Source: Apodospora peruviana
Lineage: Eukaryota; Ascomycota; Sordariomycetes; Sordariales; Lasiosphaeriaceae
NCBI GenBank assembly: GCA_033439685.1
Contig: JAUEDM010000004.1
Span: forward strand, 3,038,001 to 3,102,000
Direction: 5' to 3'
DNA length: 64,000 nt
The notes beneath the pieces are model-generated. The model searched no databases and was not told the DNA's origin. It saw only the letters and a program-made list of their open reading frames with translations. A program made the translations under genes and the position numbers. Shown here one piece after another: positions 1 to 11,719 of this stretch; positions within the stretch are counted from its first letter, which is position 1; each line of letters starts with the position of its first letter.

Positions 1-1403
1 TTCCATCGTTACCGCGACTACGGGATGGAAACGCAGCGCCTCACGGACGACCGCCTCGAGGTACGGAAGCTGGCGAGCAACATTGTACGGAGCAGGCCTC
101 TCAGGGTCTAATCCAGCGGCGAGAATCTCCTCTTCGAGCTTGCGATAGATGGTGGGACGCTTGAGGCACAGATAAATGATGGACCGGATGGTGACGGCAG
201 TCGTGTCGGCACCCGCGATCAGGTTCACCAGCAGGTACTCCATGATCGTGCCGTCGTCGACAAGCTCCGGGTTTTTTTTCTTCGACTCGATGAAGTATTG
301 TAGGTAGTCGTGCGTCTTGGGGTCATAGTTGGCGTCTTTTCCTTGGATGCGAGCCATCAGCGACTCGAACGCGATCCTCGTCACGTTGGTGAGATTGGCG
401 GGACCGATGCGAACGATCGGGTTTTTGTCCAACCAATAGTCCAGAAAGGGCATTTGACTGATGGCCTTGAAATAGTCCAGCGACGTGTCCGCAATTGCAA
501 TGCTGCCGTCGAAATCGCAACCCTTGTCCAAGTATCCGAAACTACGACTGAAGGTAGCAGTGGAGAGGAAGTCCCATGTGCCTGGTAATTGTTATTTAGC
601 ACATGTCTTGTTGAATCCATCGGCTGACAGGGAAATCAGACTTACAAAAGGCAAGCCACTCTCCTAAATCGCAATCTTTGGGGCCAGCTGGGCCGTTGAT
701 AAACCGCTGCTCCAATTGTTTGCAGAACTCATTGATGACCCCGTCAATCTTGGGCTCGAGCGCCAACACACTTGACATTGAGTAATATTTGACGACGGGA
801 CGCTTCTTTCGTGCGTGAATGACCTGGTTTGTCTCGCTGAACAGATGGTACGTGATCTTGCCGTCAATGATGGTGCTGTTGTTTTGGTACATCTCGGTCT
901 GTCCAGGAAGATATTAACACCAATTTCACTAGTCTTGCATTAGAGAAGGCAAAACGAACAAGCGGATGTTACCTTTGACCATTTTCCATCGGTGCCATAT
1001 ATGACCTTTGCCAGCTCTGGGTAGTCGATATCAAGGAGGTTCGGCCCAGTCCGGACGACAGGGCCGTATTTTTCATGCAGCTTCTTGACCGTCAAGTGGT
1101 ACTCCTCACCCTTGAGCATCAGGACAAAACGCCATAGGTTGGTCCACCCTGCGAATACCTTGATTAGATGCCGTCGAATAGCACAGAAGATTGCCGTCGA
1201 GAGGGCTCTGTCAACATACCTGCGAGGAAGGGACCGGGATACCTTCGCAGCGGCGAGAGAGCCCATGATACAACGTGCCAGACGAAGACCGTGACACCGG
1301 TGGCGATTGCGAGTGCTTCGGCAAGCGACGTGAGGTTTATACCCGACAGCCCGCGAAGGGCAGTGACCAGATACGCGTCAATCCTTTCAAGAGACGAGTC
1401 CAT
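1..1403 (-). CDS. Cytochrome P450 monooxygenase, 3' part outside window
   Basis: Membrane-anchored haem-thiolate monooxygenase, probably in the endoplasmic reticulum. Four exons are visible (1220-1403, 973-1148, 646-898, 1-581), in phase throughout, giving the first 398 residues. Residues 28-50 form a hydrophobic anchor. It is followed by the proline hinge RRYPGPFLAG, the I-helix oxygen-activation motif AGADTT (327-332) and the K-helix ExxR (EALR, 385-388). The Cys haem-ligand region lies beyond the left edge, so completeness cannot be judged. The sequence resembles the pisatin-demethylase-like group of fungal P450s, but the substrate cannot be read from sequence. The start is the ATG giving MDSSLERIDAY; upstream codons in frame look like leader. 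Family call is firm, subfamily call tentative. Confidence 0.93.
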
Positions 1404-2302
1404 GATGGGCAAAACCAGCTGTCTTGAGGAGGAGAAACCAGTGCGCTGGGGGTGGTTTTGGGTGACTGGGAATCTTTCCAAACTTGCTGTGCTCTTTGGC
1501 AAGAACTGCCTGGGGCAATGGAGCAAGGTATATGCAGAGACAGCGACACGGGCATTCCTCGACCCTGGTATCAACCTGCCACCACCAACATCAAGTGGCG
1601 CACTACTCCTGCAAGAAGTTTGTCAGTTTGGGACATCAATCCGGTGTTGTCAAGAACCCCGCCTTACATGACTATATCGGGCCTCCTCCAATGTATCACT
1701 CCGAGCCGAATGGCACCCGCGTTCCCACCCTATATGCGTCTCTATCTACTGAATGGTATGCAGAGCTTTGAGTTTGAGCGATCACGCATATGACACGGAG
1801 CCACAAAGCATGAGCGAGGAAAGCGCCCTCCGGGGTCGCAACCCACCAGGGATGTACATATTGGGCCGCGCCACAGGCCAAGGCCTCCTCGGCAGACACA
1901 TTGAGTTTCTAGCACTCTTTACTTACTAACGACGTTAAGCCAGCTGTACGTTCAGGATATCCCTGGACGAATGACCCAGGATGACACCCGACTGAGTGCA
2001 TCAACACTGGTCCACTACCAGTAACCGCTTTCGAATATCCCGTATACCCTACCTAGGTATGCGGGGAAAATCGATTCAAAGACAGCAAGTCGCCCAACCA
2101 CGCCAGCTCCGGCAGTTATCCCAAGGGAATTTTCCATGTGAATGGAGGATTAACACGGGTGCAGCAGCATTTGAGTACATGTAAGGTTCTCAATGTCGTA
2201 TATTTTGAAGAACCATGCATTATCCACCGTTCGGTATGCTACGTGGCCGCTTTTGTCGTCCCCAAACGCCGACTGTCGATATCAACCTGAACTGCACCAC
2301 GG

Positions 2303-2368
2303 TCAACTAGCACGAGTCCGAGCGGGGACGGTAACTCAACTAGTACGAGTCCGAGCTGGGACGGTAAC
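2303..2368. repeat. 33-bp tandem repeat, two copies
   Basis: Two adjacent copies of a unit beginning TCAACTAGCACGAGTCCGAG, with very few mismatches between copies. The function is unknown; a replication-slippage or transposon-derived duplication are both possible. Confidence 0.8.
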
Positions 2369-2739
2369 ACCAAGTCGGCCGCCAAAAGGTTGAAAGGACG
2401 GTGGCTTGGTTACACAAGACCAGCAACACAACTTGACCAGGCAATCCCAACAAAGAAGGAATTTAAGGAGAATCGCAGAAGGCTGCTCCCAACCCGTCTA
2501 CGCAGCTCATAGCACTAACCGAAAGAAAGCCGCAGTCGTACCATTCTTGGCGTTGGGAAACGGGAACGATACGGATTAGACGCCGCTCGCTAAACTCTAA
2601 CAGAACGACCAGATATATACCCGCATACGCTGGCAGAGTTCCCTCCTGCAGGATCCGGAGCTCCAATGGCATGCCAGAAAGCACCAGGAAGAAGCTTTAC
2701 GGGTATCCAGGAGTGGTATTTCCGGCAGTTAGTGGCTGC

Positions 2740-2935
2740 AGCGTGATTAGCTGCAAATCTTCTTTCATCGCAGTTCACGGTTGACACCACGTCCTGGAAC
2801 ATTTATCTTGGCCAGGGGACCGGTAACACCCCGAATGGAAACACTATCAATGGCACCATCCTGTCTGGTGCTGTGGCTACCAGCCTGCCTTCTTGGTGGC
2901 GTCCACTGATGAAGCGTCGTCCTTCCCCACCATAC
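2740..2935 (+). pseudogene. Relic of a spliced coding region, family not recognised
   Basis: A classic fungal acceptor (CTTCTTTCATCGCAG) is followed by about 50 open codons with coding-like character, starting FTVDTTSWNIYLGQGTGN and rich in Asn-Gly-Thr, as in secreted fungal enzymes. No start, no clear upstream exon and no downstream continuation is visible, so this reads as a fragment of a gene rather than a gene. I do not recognise the family. Confidence 0.35.
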
Positions 2936-2953
2936 GATTTTATGGTGCATGCC

Positions 2954-2979
2954 TATTATTAATTATTATTATTATTATT
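2954..2979. repeat. ATT microsatellite
   Basis: A short run of ATT trinucleotides, interrupted once by AA. Confidence 0.85.
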
Positions 2980-3152
2980 CATACACCGCTGTGCCCTTGG
3001 GCGCGTCGGACCTTCAAACTATTTACTGTACAGGAAAACCGTGCCCTTACGGGTCGGGTGAAAAACCGGTACCAACAATTGAGAAAACACATCAGTGACT
3101 GAGCCTGTAAATACAGAAGAAGAAGACCTCCCGGCCTTCGATGGAGGGGGTT

Positions 3153-4105
3153 TCAACCTGCCGACTCCAGTTCTAGCGTCCTTGCTAGATTGTACATTGG
3201 TAATCTTCCCGCATCCATCTGCCAGCTCAGGATCCTTCTCGTTAGCTGTGCAGCTGGGGGATCAATGCCCTGTAAGACAGAGTAAAAATCCCATCGAGTC
3301 CGAATATCTGCTCTCTCCCATCTTCGAGTCAATGGTGAAGCTAAACACCATATGACTAGGTGTTCGACAGTTTCACGGCCTCCACCGCACTTGCAAAAAG
3401 TTCGTGGTTGCCCCTTGTCCAGGCTGCAATTGTTATAGCGGATTCTTCTACCGCTGTTGGTCTCTGTGGCCCGGCGGCTGCTCGTCGGCCCCTTTTGTCT
3501 CTCCTCGACTGGAACCTTTGGTACAGTTTGGCGCAGGTCTCGTGAACTATGCTACTTGGGGTCTTCGTTCCCCCTTGGCCATCGTCAAGGGTGGGCTGTT
3601 AGAGCCGGGCTTCAAAGTCTGCTGGATCGTTTGTTCAAATACAGATCCAACGGTGGTACCCATGTCTCGGTTTCTAAATTGCGAATCGGCATTGGATTGA
3701 AGGCTCCTGCTACTACTCGTAGGCTTTTATTCTGGGCCTTTGTGAGTGCTTTGGTGATTCCTCTCGTCACCGGCTCACCCCCCTTTCTAGTAGGGATGTG
3801 GAATGACGATGCGCCGTAGGCTATTGCTGACCGAATGCACTTAGAGTACACTTCCCGTGCTTTGGCCAGTCCTAGTCCCCATGTCTTTGCTGCAATCTTT
3901 GTCAGTGCAAAGTTTTGAGTTTTAATCTTCCGTTCCACTGCTCCAAGATGAGCCTTCCAGTTGAGTTTCCAGTCCAGCCAGACTCCTAAGAATCTAGCCG
4001 AAGCTGTTGGCTTCACTGGAGCGGTGCCTCCTCTTGGTTGGGCAAGATTTAGTTGGTCAGTCCACTGTTTCTGTCCCTTGTTGAAGTGGAGATGGTGCAT
4101 GCCTA
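3153..4105 (-). mobile_element. LINE-type non-LTR retrotransposon, 5'-truncated dead fragment
   Basis: The C-terminal part of a LINE ORF2. The first 160 codons (4100 down to 3612) hold the region after the reverse-transcriptase palm, including FLGVWLDWKLNWKAHLGAVE and the Ala/Tyr-rich segment before RNase H, common in fungal Tad/I-like elements. After stops and at least one frame change, the C-terminal zinc motif CKCGGGRETVEHLVIWC appears at 3395-3345 and stays open to a TGA at 3153. The catalytic polymerase core and ORF1 are absent. Sharp 5' truncation near 4105 fits incomplete reverse transcription. No target-site duplication or poly(A) tail could be assigned. It is certainly inactive. Confidence 0.8.
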
Positions 4106-4896
4106 TCTAACTGAAAATAACAGCAAAAAGGGACGAAAGTTCCTCGAGGGCAGCATCACGCAGAGACCACACCTCGTGGAGGATGGGTGGGGGTTTGTGT
4201 CTCTCGTCAGGCTACCCGAGACAGCAAGATACGGGCTTGAGCGTTGACCTGTCAGCTTTTGTCAACCTTTGCTGGGAAAGGCAAAACTCATGTGTCAATG
4301 AAGAGTACCCACTCTGTTGTGCCCTGATTTCAACATTTAAGTCGATCTTACTCCGTAGTTGTTCCGAGCCCAGCCAACACTGTGTTGCGGTGCACCGCAA
4401 TTCCTCTGCAGAATTATATATGACCTGTCAAGTCTGGCCACAGCTTCCTTGCAAGACCATAGGAACCTGAACTTTTCGAAGAATGAAGCAGAGGGGTGGT
4501 ACCGCAAATAACACTTGCCGTGACCGAGACGAAAACAAGCAGATTCGGGCAATCCTCCCCCGCCTGCCGACATCCGAGGTGCTGGGTAAATAGTCTGTTC
4601 TTCACGGGGTGTTGATAAGATATCGGGGTCTGGAATGTGATTTTCGTCTCTCTAGTACCTGGGAGGAGACTGGACGAGGACATGAAGGAGCTGCTGTTTT
4701 GTAACTATGTGCAAGATATTGCATGTCAACTCCATATTAGTCACCCAAGATTCTCATTGAACACTTTTCTTGATATTTTCTGGCGTCTGGTGAATCCAAT
4801 AGCAGCTAATTATCTTATGTATATGTCCACCTCCCAGCCGAGAAGCTCAAACACAGGTTCGGTCCCAACCGTATGATCTGATGTCGAACTCTTTCC
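4106..4896. other. Intergenic between LINE relic and pectate lyase
   Basis: About 0.8 kb without a supportable gene; it must include the 3' untranslated region of the pectate lyase. Nothing else is recognisable. Confidence 0.6.
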
Positions 4897-6345
4897 CTAA
4901 AAAGTCAGAACCGCTCCAGCTTGCCCTGGAACTGTCGAAGTGACGTTATAAGTCCCGAGAAGAGTATAATTATACGGAATCGAGGCCGCACTCAAAGTCC
5001 CAGCCGGCGCAGAATTCTTTCTTCCACCAAGGTCGTTGTCGATGGCCCTTGCGTACCTGTGTCGAGTGAATCAGCATTCACCAATGGTTGTAAAATTGAC
5101 AACGGAACGTGAGGAGCTTACCCAACCTGCGGAGAATCTTTACTCATGATGGGGCTTGTGACGTTCTTGAAAACGGTGCTCTCGATGAGAACTTGAGCAC
5201 CCATGCGTGTGTTGATGGCCGAGCTCATACTAATAGTCAGTGGTGTCAGCTTTAGTGTTCCTCATATTGTCTTCGCCAAATTAATTTGTATTAGTCCAGA
5301 AGATCGAAAAACGAACTTCTGATATAACGAGTTAAAGATATGGCCGGTCCCAAACCGGAGAGACGGCCCCCGCGAGCCGCAGTTCTTCCAGTGGTTGTTG
5401 GCATACGTGACGTGAAGGTGGCCGGTGTCTTGCGGCCCGTTCTTGTCGCTGTGGCCGACCAGTGATGTTTTGTGGTGGTCATGAAAAGACGTGCTAGATG
5501 AAGATGGTCCCTGTCAGCGTTGCACATGGACAAGAAAGAGGAAGAACAAAAAGCATACTGTGAGATGGTCACGAAATCCGACCCGTGCGTGACGTCCACC
5601 AGCCCGTCATAGAAATCCTTGTCCTGGGTCAGGCTCGAGTGGAACTCGCAGTGATCTACCCAAACGTTGGTGCTGTTCTTCAGGGCCGGTCAGCAGGACC
5701 CAAAGTGTTGGTGAAAGCATTGGCCATACACACCTCGATTGTGAGCCCGTCGCCATTGCCGGCCTTGACAAAAGCCGAGATGATATTTCTCAGAATCAGA
5801 TTGTGCTGTTTCTTGAAGTATAGCCCAACACCGTTGAAGCCTTGCCGGTTCGTTCATGGTTAGCTCTGTAACTGTGTAAGTGTTTTGAGTTGCATACCTG
5901 CCCCTGGCAGCCCGACGATCGTCTTGTTACTGCCAATGCGGACTTTGGCGTCGCCGCTGATAACTCCTTGTACCACGACGATAGCGGGCGCGGTGTTGTT
6001 CTCGGCCACTGCTGCGCTGAACTGGGGAAGACTCGACACGGTCGTCACGGTTCCTCCTGAGCCTCCAGACGTGCTGATCACCAGATGTATCAGCATCCGA
6101 GCCTTTGTGAAATTTGCAAATACTGGTATTTTGAGCATGTCTGTATTATGGGAAAATAGAGTGAAGGATGTGATTTACCCGCCATTCAAAGTAGCATAGC
6201 CCAGCGTCGCTTGCTCAGAAATTGCTGCTGAGTGCTTCACCACCTCGTGTCCTCTCTTCTCTTCAACCGTGAGGTACGTGGGTGTCGGCGTCGCCTCTGC
6301 TACGGCGCACAAGGCTAGTGCAATGATATTCGAGGAAAGCTTCAT
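4897..6345 (-). CDS. Secreted pectate lyase, polysaccharide lyase family 1
   Basis: Extracellular enzyme cleaving de-esterified pectin by beta-elimination, used in plant cell-wall breakdown. Seven exons (6179-6345, 5898-6073, 5734-5840, 5559-5677, 5317-5493, 5122-5229, 4897-5056) join in phase to 337 residues, the usual size of fungal PL1 enzymes. A signal peptide starts MKLSSNIIALALCAVAEA. Family landmarks in order are NVWVDHCEF, DGLVDVTHGSDFVTIS (Ca-binding Asp region), HDHHKTSLVGHSD, and SRGPSLRFG with the catalytic Arg in the RxPxxRxG context. The C-terminus GGRKNSAPAGTL and YNYTLLG is typical of fungal copies. No lesions were found. It stands alone between the transposon relic and the tRNA gene. 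Confidence 0.95.
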
Positions 6346-7021
6346 GTTGGCAATTTTCGAGCTCAGTTACAAGAACCAAGTTGAACGTCACGCGTCGGGG
6401 AATTGGCCTCAAGTTCAGGTTACTCGAGTTGGAGCTGCGTCTTTCTATGAATATGACTGGATGTTCACAGCCTGTATATAAAACCCAGGGTAATGGGTCA
6501 CATTGCCACACCGGGACTGATACCAACCTGGTATATTGTACCATGCACCGCGAATTTTCCAGACATCTTCCACCCGCACGCGCGGCTATACTCACGAACC
6601 CGGGAAAATAACCCTCCACAGACCATATATCTATAACTCTTGCAAGATTCACCCGGCAATATTAACAGATGAGACCTTGCCCCCTGGCTGAATTCTCCAC
6701 CAATACCGAGATGACTCTTGGCATTCGGTAATGCACCCAGCGCTGGAACAAGCTTTCAGTCCGGGTTCGTATGTAGTCGATTTTCATGTATATCACCTAT
6801 TATTAACTCCTACACCAACAGCTTGCCCTCGAATCTTATATCTATTAAACAACAAACAAAAGACTGCCAATCCAACCCCCCAAACATGTGACAATACTAC
6901 TCCCAAAGAGTCGGCCTGTGAGTCAGTCCGGTAAGGAAACCCACCGCCAACATCCACCAGACCCACCAGACCAAAAGAAAACTGCAAAAAAGAGTGAGCA
7001 GGACTCATCCTGTCGAAATCC
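6346..7021. promoter_or_regulatory. Pectate lyase upstream region
   Basis: It contains the promoter of the pectate lyase on the minus strand. A TATATA core at about 6475-6480 sits some 130 bp upstream of the start codon and could be the TATA box; this is a guess from position. No other gene is seen. Confidence 0.4.
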
Positions 7022-7114
7022 GGGGCCACCCGGGGATTGAACCCGGGACCTCTCGCAAGAATGCTCAGGTTTCGAATACCCTAAGCGAGAATCATACCAC
7101 TAGACCAGCGGCCC
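7022..7114 (-). tRNA. tRNA-Pro (anticodon AGG) with 21-nt intron
   Basis: A full cloverleaf can be drawn: acceptor GGGCCGC paired with GTGGCCC, discriminator C, T-arm with GGTTCAATCC, and anticodon stem CTCGC/GCGAG around loop TTAGGGT. The anticodon AGG reads proline CCU and, after A34-to-I editing, CCC. A 21-nt intron (7058-7078) sits after position 37, the canonical eukaryotic site. It carries CCT, which can pair with the anticodon. Removal needs the tRNA splicing endonuclease and then a ligase such as the TRL1 encoded further along this window. Confidence 0.96.
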
Positions 7115-7528
7115 TTGTTGGATTGTTGACCGTGTTTCTCCGAATTGGGCAATTTGAGGGCATTCAGAGGGCCGTGCAGTGGTCCGCACTGACCGACGAC
7201 CGACAATGATACCGCCCTCGCTACATGCTGCACCCGAGTTCTGCTCTCTGTTATTTTCAAATGACATGATCACAATACGGTACGAGGCTGAATTAGACAA
7301 CAATGAACGAGGCGCTTTAATCGTGGAATAATGAATGGGCCGACGTAACTACCCCCCTAACTTGATAATTGTACAACGTGAATAACTACGGCTTTGTCTA
7401 TTGGGGGAAATATCACTTGGTTTTCTATGGAGGGGAATCCATCGCAGCATGTTCCATAAATTATGCTTTAGTGACTCGCTGTGCACACGGGGATAGAGAC
7501 AAAAGAAGGATTCGCCAAGAGGATTAAA
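7115..7528. other. Spacer between tRNA-Pro and RPT5
   Basis: No gene is seen. It includes the 3' untranslated region of RPT5 and the upstream flank of the tRNA; tRNA promoter boxes A and B are internal to the tRNA. Confidence 0.6.
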
Positions 7529-9114
7529 TTAAGCGTAGAAGTTGACAGTCTAAGGATATATGTCAGCATGATAGCACGGGAGGGATCGACCTTATGACAA
7601 CGCAAGGTGGTACTCACATCCTTCTTCTTGGCCTGCACTTCGGCAATGGCATCGACGTAGTGCTCGTGGCCAATCTCGTTCTTGCCCATCCGGAGGGCGA
7701 TCATGCCGGCCTCTACGCACACAGCCTTGAGCATGGCACCACCAAACTCGTCCGTACTCCGCGCCAGCTCACCCCAGTTCACGCCCGGGTTGACCTTCAT
7801 CTTGCGGGAGTGAATCTTAAGGATCTGCGCGCGGGCCTCCTCGTTGGGAAGCGGGAATTCGATCTTGCGATCCAAACGGCCGGACCGCAGCAGGGCCGGG
7901 TCGAGAACATCGACACGATTCGTAGCAGCGAGCACCTTGATCCTATCATCCGACGCAAACCCGTCTAGCTGGTTGAGAAGCTCCAGCATGGTTCTCTGCA
8001 CCTCGCGGTCACCGCTCTTCTCGCTGTCGAACCGCTTAGTACCCACGGCATCCAGCTCGTCGATGAAGATGATTGAGGGCGCCTTCTCTTTGGCGAGCGC
8101 AAAGCAGTCGCGCACAAGCTTGGCACCGTCTCCAATGAACATCTGTACCAGTTGGGGACCGGCAAGTTTTAGGAAGGTCGCGTCGGTCTGGGCGGCGCAA
8201 GCTCTGGCAAGCAGCGTCTTGCCTGTTCCGGGGGGTCCGTACATCAAAGCGCCTGATAGAAGTACGAGTTAGCTTGATCAGTGCCCAGTCAGGGTAACAG
8301 GTGCCAGATGTAACCTACCCTTGGGCGCCTTGATTCCAATCTTCTTGAAGCGCTCAGCCTCCTTCATGGGCCATACGATGGCCTCAATGAGCTCATCAAT
8401 TTGCTTGTCCAAGCCTCCGACGTCGGTGTACTTCTCAGTTGGCTTCTCGTCGACCTCCATCGCCTTCACTCTACTGTCATATTCAGCCGGTAGAGTGTCC
8501 AGGATGAGATACGAGTCCTTATTCACGCCAATCAGGTCACCGGGCTTCAGCTTCTCCGGGTCAACAAGACCAATCAGCGGTAGAAAGATGGTCTGTCTTG
8601 TCGAGGTCTTGATGACTGCGGATTTCCCCACCCGCGTGGCATCGAGGTCAATGTTTGCGCCTTCTTCGGAGGATTCTGCGGTCGGGTCAAGGTCGAGCAG
8701 CTCAACAACATTGCCGACTAGGTATGGGAGTTGGCTGGAAACAGCAATATGTCAGCAATTACACGAGGCCAGTGTGGTGCGCAGTAACGCAGCAGCATAC
8801 CGATTGTTTGTGATCTTCTCTTGGTTCTCCTTGATCTTCTCCCCCATCGCGGCCTTTTCGTGTGATAACCGTTGGTACTCGCTACGCATAATTCTGGAGT
8901 CGTTCTCGAGCAGTCGCTTGCGGGTCAGAATATCGGGTGTGCTCAGGCTCAGGATCTCCTCGTCCAAGGCATCCTCCTCGGGCTCCGCATCTTTCATTTC
9001 GGCGTCGCCATCGGCCTCATCCTTGTCTTTCTTATCGCCCTTTTTCTTGTCATCCTTCTTGTCGTCGCCATCGTCGCGTCGATTGAGGTCCTCAAGCTCT
9101 TCGAGAGTCGACAT
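7529..9114 (-). CDS. RPT5: 26S proteasome regulatory AAA-ATPase subunit Rpt5
   Basis: One of six ATPases of the proteasome base that unfold substrates and open the 20S gate. Four exons (8801-9114, 8319-8734, 7618-8252, 7529-7549) give 461 residues. A charged N-terminus ([18 protein letters not shown]) leads into a coiled coil with the [16 protein letters not shown] segment, then the OB domain. The AAA module follows with Walker A GPPGTGKT, Walker [12 protein letters not shown] and the arginine-finger region [11 protein letters not shown]. The last exon is only 21 nt and encodes TVNFYA. This restores the C-terminal hydrophobic-Tyr-x (FYA) tail that docks into the 20S alpha ring, which strongly supports the splice. 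No anomalies. Confidence 0.97.
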
Positions 9115-9953
9115 GTTGGAGACGGGCGGTCGCGCGTGTCGGCGACGGGCGAGTGGGGTTTTACTGGGGGTTTCGCAAGGATCGAGACAGTTCACAGAAA
9201 GGAGCGCAAGGGTTATGCCTTTCTATATTCCCTGAGCGAAGGGGCGTGGTGGTCAGAATGGCGTGTCGTTTGATGAGAAATGCAGCAGTGTGTTGGGCGG
9301 AAGACGAGGCGAGGTTGGAGCCAGCAGCACGGAGCTCAATCGAATCCCGGAGCTGGGCCTGGGCTGCAGGCAAAAGCGCGACGTAACCAGCCCTGCCTGC
9401 CGCTGAGCGAGCAGGGGCCAGGAAGGCTCCACCACCCGCCCAAGACCCCACATCAGCCACAGAGCCAGGCTGACTAACACACGCCAGCATTTAATCTGCC
9501 TGTGGTCAGATGCTGTGGCTTGGAACGAAGCTCAAGTTCACATGCAACAATAATGCAACAAAAAGACAGAACGCGATTTGCGACTGTAAAGCGATTGGTA
9601 TAACCCGTTGCTACAAAGAATAGACACCCAGGGCCACTGGGTGAAAATTAGCTCCTTCAAGCACGAAAAATTTAAGCAAAATAACTACCAAAGGTGTGCG
9701 CATAAAAAGCGAACCAGTTGCTCCTCAACTCACCGGAAAAGGACCCCAAAGGAACATGCCGTGAAGGTGCCGAGATATGCCTCCCAAAACTTTCATGTGT
9801 GGTGCAGCGCCCAACCATTACAATAAAAATATGTACCGCTGAAATGTCAAAAAAGCCTCCTCTTCTCGAACAAATCATAATGGCTTCCACTCCACCTACC
9901 CATATCACCCTCTGTCTTCGAACAGGCAGATAGGTAGGCACCTAGGTAGGTCA
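9115..9953. promoter_or_regulatory. RPT5 promoter and 3' region of the UPF0132 gene
   Basis: An 840-bp gene-free stretch between two minus-strand genes. I looked for a proteasome-associated control element but cannot assign one with confidence. Open frames here lack family signatures. Confidence 0.5.
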
Positions 9954-10777
9954 TCACTCGTCGTCCAAGATCCTGCTTGCTATCCGGCCAACAAATGGCA
10001 CTTCGTATCTGTTGCCCAGCCATTCACATGTCAGCCACATATACACATCTCCAAGATAACTTTGACTTCACTTCGGACGAAAGCACCAAGAGAAACTAAC
10101 CTGTCTAACGTATCCGCGTCTCTGTACGCGTTGAGAACCAACCAACCTATCAACGCAAGATCGGCGAGAAAGACGACCCAACTTAGGAACCGCGACCACG
10201 AGAACAGCAGATGTAGGATGAACATGGCGGTAAACAGTAGGCTGGACTGCCACGCGTGGAATCTGTACCAACACACACAATCAAGTCAGCTTCTTGCTCA
10301 TAACTTAGATCATGGACGAACGTACCGAACATAATCACTCTTGCGCTCCAGGATCAGCAGCACGATGGCGCCGAGCGGCGGCAACGCCAGGTACGCCAGG
10401 CACGCCTCGTAATCCAGCCGGATACCTAAACTCGTGTCGAACTCCGATACCATGCCCTCCCGCGCGCCCAGCGCGTTGAAGTAGTCGCCCATTCCTCCTC
10501 CTCCTTCTCCGCTGCCAGTGGTGGCTGCACCAACGGGGCTCGTGCTGAGGCCTTCGCCGGACCAGGCTCGTTGCGGTTGCGGGTGCTGGAGCGGAGGCGG
10601 TGACACCTGCGAGGGCCGGTGTTGGTACGCGGGAGAAAACGATCGGCGGGCATCGTACGAGGTTCGACGTGCTTCGTAGGAGGTCCGGGGCGAGGCGGTG
10701 GTGTTGCCGTCGAGTTGTGTCGGCGAGAGGGTCCGCCCATGCTCTGGGGGAGAGGATTGGTACGGTGCGAAGTCCAT
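9954..10777 (-). CDS. UPF0132 / Tic20-like (DUF4870) membrane protein
   Basis: Small fungal integral membrane protein of unknown role. Three exons (10326-10777, 10101-10262, 9954-10008) give 222 residues. The first 110 residues are a Pro/Ser/Arg-rich, probably disordered, cytosolic tail with an imperfect repeat (RTSYEARRTSYDARRSF). Three hydrophobic segments follow, beginning LDYEACLAYLALPPLGA, WQSSLLFTAMFILHLLFSW and FLSWVVFLADLALIGWL. The hallmark FHAWQSSL occurs right after the first intron. The last exon encodes YEVPFVGRIASRIL, the usual family ending. No catalytic residues are known for the family, so function cannot be given. Confidence 0.88.
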
Positions 10778-11015
10778 TGTGCTTTGCGATTATGAGTCTG
10801 TCGAGATGATGGGTTGGTGGGTATTATTATCGTGTTATCTTGTTGTCGTCCGTCGTTAGTGGCAGAGGTTGAACTCCGAGGACATTGTGGTTCGCCGGGA
10901 TAGGATCGACGGGTATCAGCCAGGTCGATGGTTATTAGGCTGGGATGAATCTCAACGGTGGACTTGTCGCAGCTGAGAAGCTGAAGCTGTGTCCGGGGAG
11001 ATGATATGGTTAATT

Positions 11016-11042
11016 ACGACGACGACGACGACGACGACGACG
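11016..11042. repeat. ACG trinucleotide microsatellite
   Basis: Nine perfect ACG units in the upstream region of the UPF0132 gene. Confidence 0.9.
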
Positions 11043-11457
11043 TCCCGCCTGTGTGCCTCGTGGAGGATGGAGCTTGCCGCCCTGTTGGATGCTGGATGAC
11101 GCGCAATGAGGGAGCTATGGTTGGTGGCGGGGTGGACGCTGGAAGCTGTTTCCCTGCAGGGACTTTTTGGGCAGATGCTAGCGCCTTGGCCAGGCCTGCC
11201 GGTCAGCAACTCGAATCGAAGGGCGCCGCTGCGGCTTGGGGTTAGGGTTGTCAATCACGAGAAACTGAAAGGGCTCGGAGTTGAGGTTTTGGGGTTTGGG
11301 GTTTTTTCTTCTTTCATTTTCTGGCCCTCGTCAGGTCCCGTCATTCGGGAATGCGTGGAACTACAGACTTTTACCAATCTACTAAGTTCTCAGTCAAAAA
11401 GAACGAGGTTCCTGTGATTTAAAGAAATTACGGGACCCCAGATTGCGACAGCGCGGC

Positions 11458-11480
11458 GGTATCGGTATCGGTATCGGTAT
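11458..11480. repeat. GGTATC hexamer repeat
   Basis: Nearly four tandem GGTATC units, close to the 3' end of the decayed Cys-rich gene. Confidence 0.85.
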
Positions 11481-11719
11481 ACAGGAATGAAAAAGACAAG
11501 CGACCAAGGCTATCAGTGGGAAACAGTTCAAGTTAAGCCAAACGAATATCAATACTTTGAAAGATCTAATGATGATATCCATACTAAAACAGTTCTTCCG
11601 GGCTCCTAGCCTATTTGTTGCAATGCTATGACACCTCTTCTCGCATAGAGGGAACCTGCGATTCTCTCGCTCCATAAACTTACAACCTTCTCTTCGCCAG
11701 CTCCGGACGACGGAGTGAT

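Larger units (their letters stand above)
1404..3152. other. Gene-poor stretch upstream of the P450
   Basis: No intact gene is visible. It holds the P450 promoter, a two-copy 33-bp tandem repeat, an ATT microsatellite and a short coding-like relic, each listed separately. Open frames here are short and have no family signature. Confidence 0.6.
10778..11719. other. UPF0132 gene promoter and intergenic region
   Basis: No gene can be supported. It holds an ACG-repeat microsatellite (11016-11042) and a GGTATC hexamer run (11458-11480). Confidence 0.6.

Noticed and set aside
8321..9235. 304-codon plus-strand frame over RPT5
   Set aside because: Ser-rich antisense shadow; it crosses RPT5 introns and has no family features.
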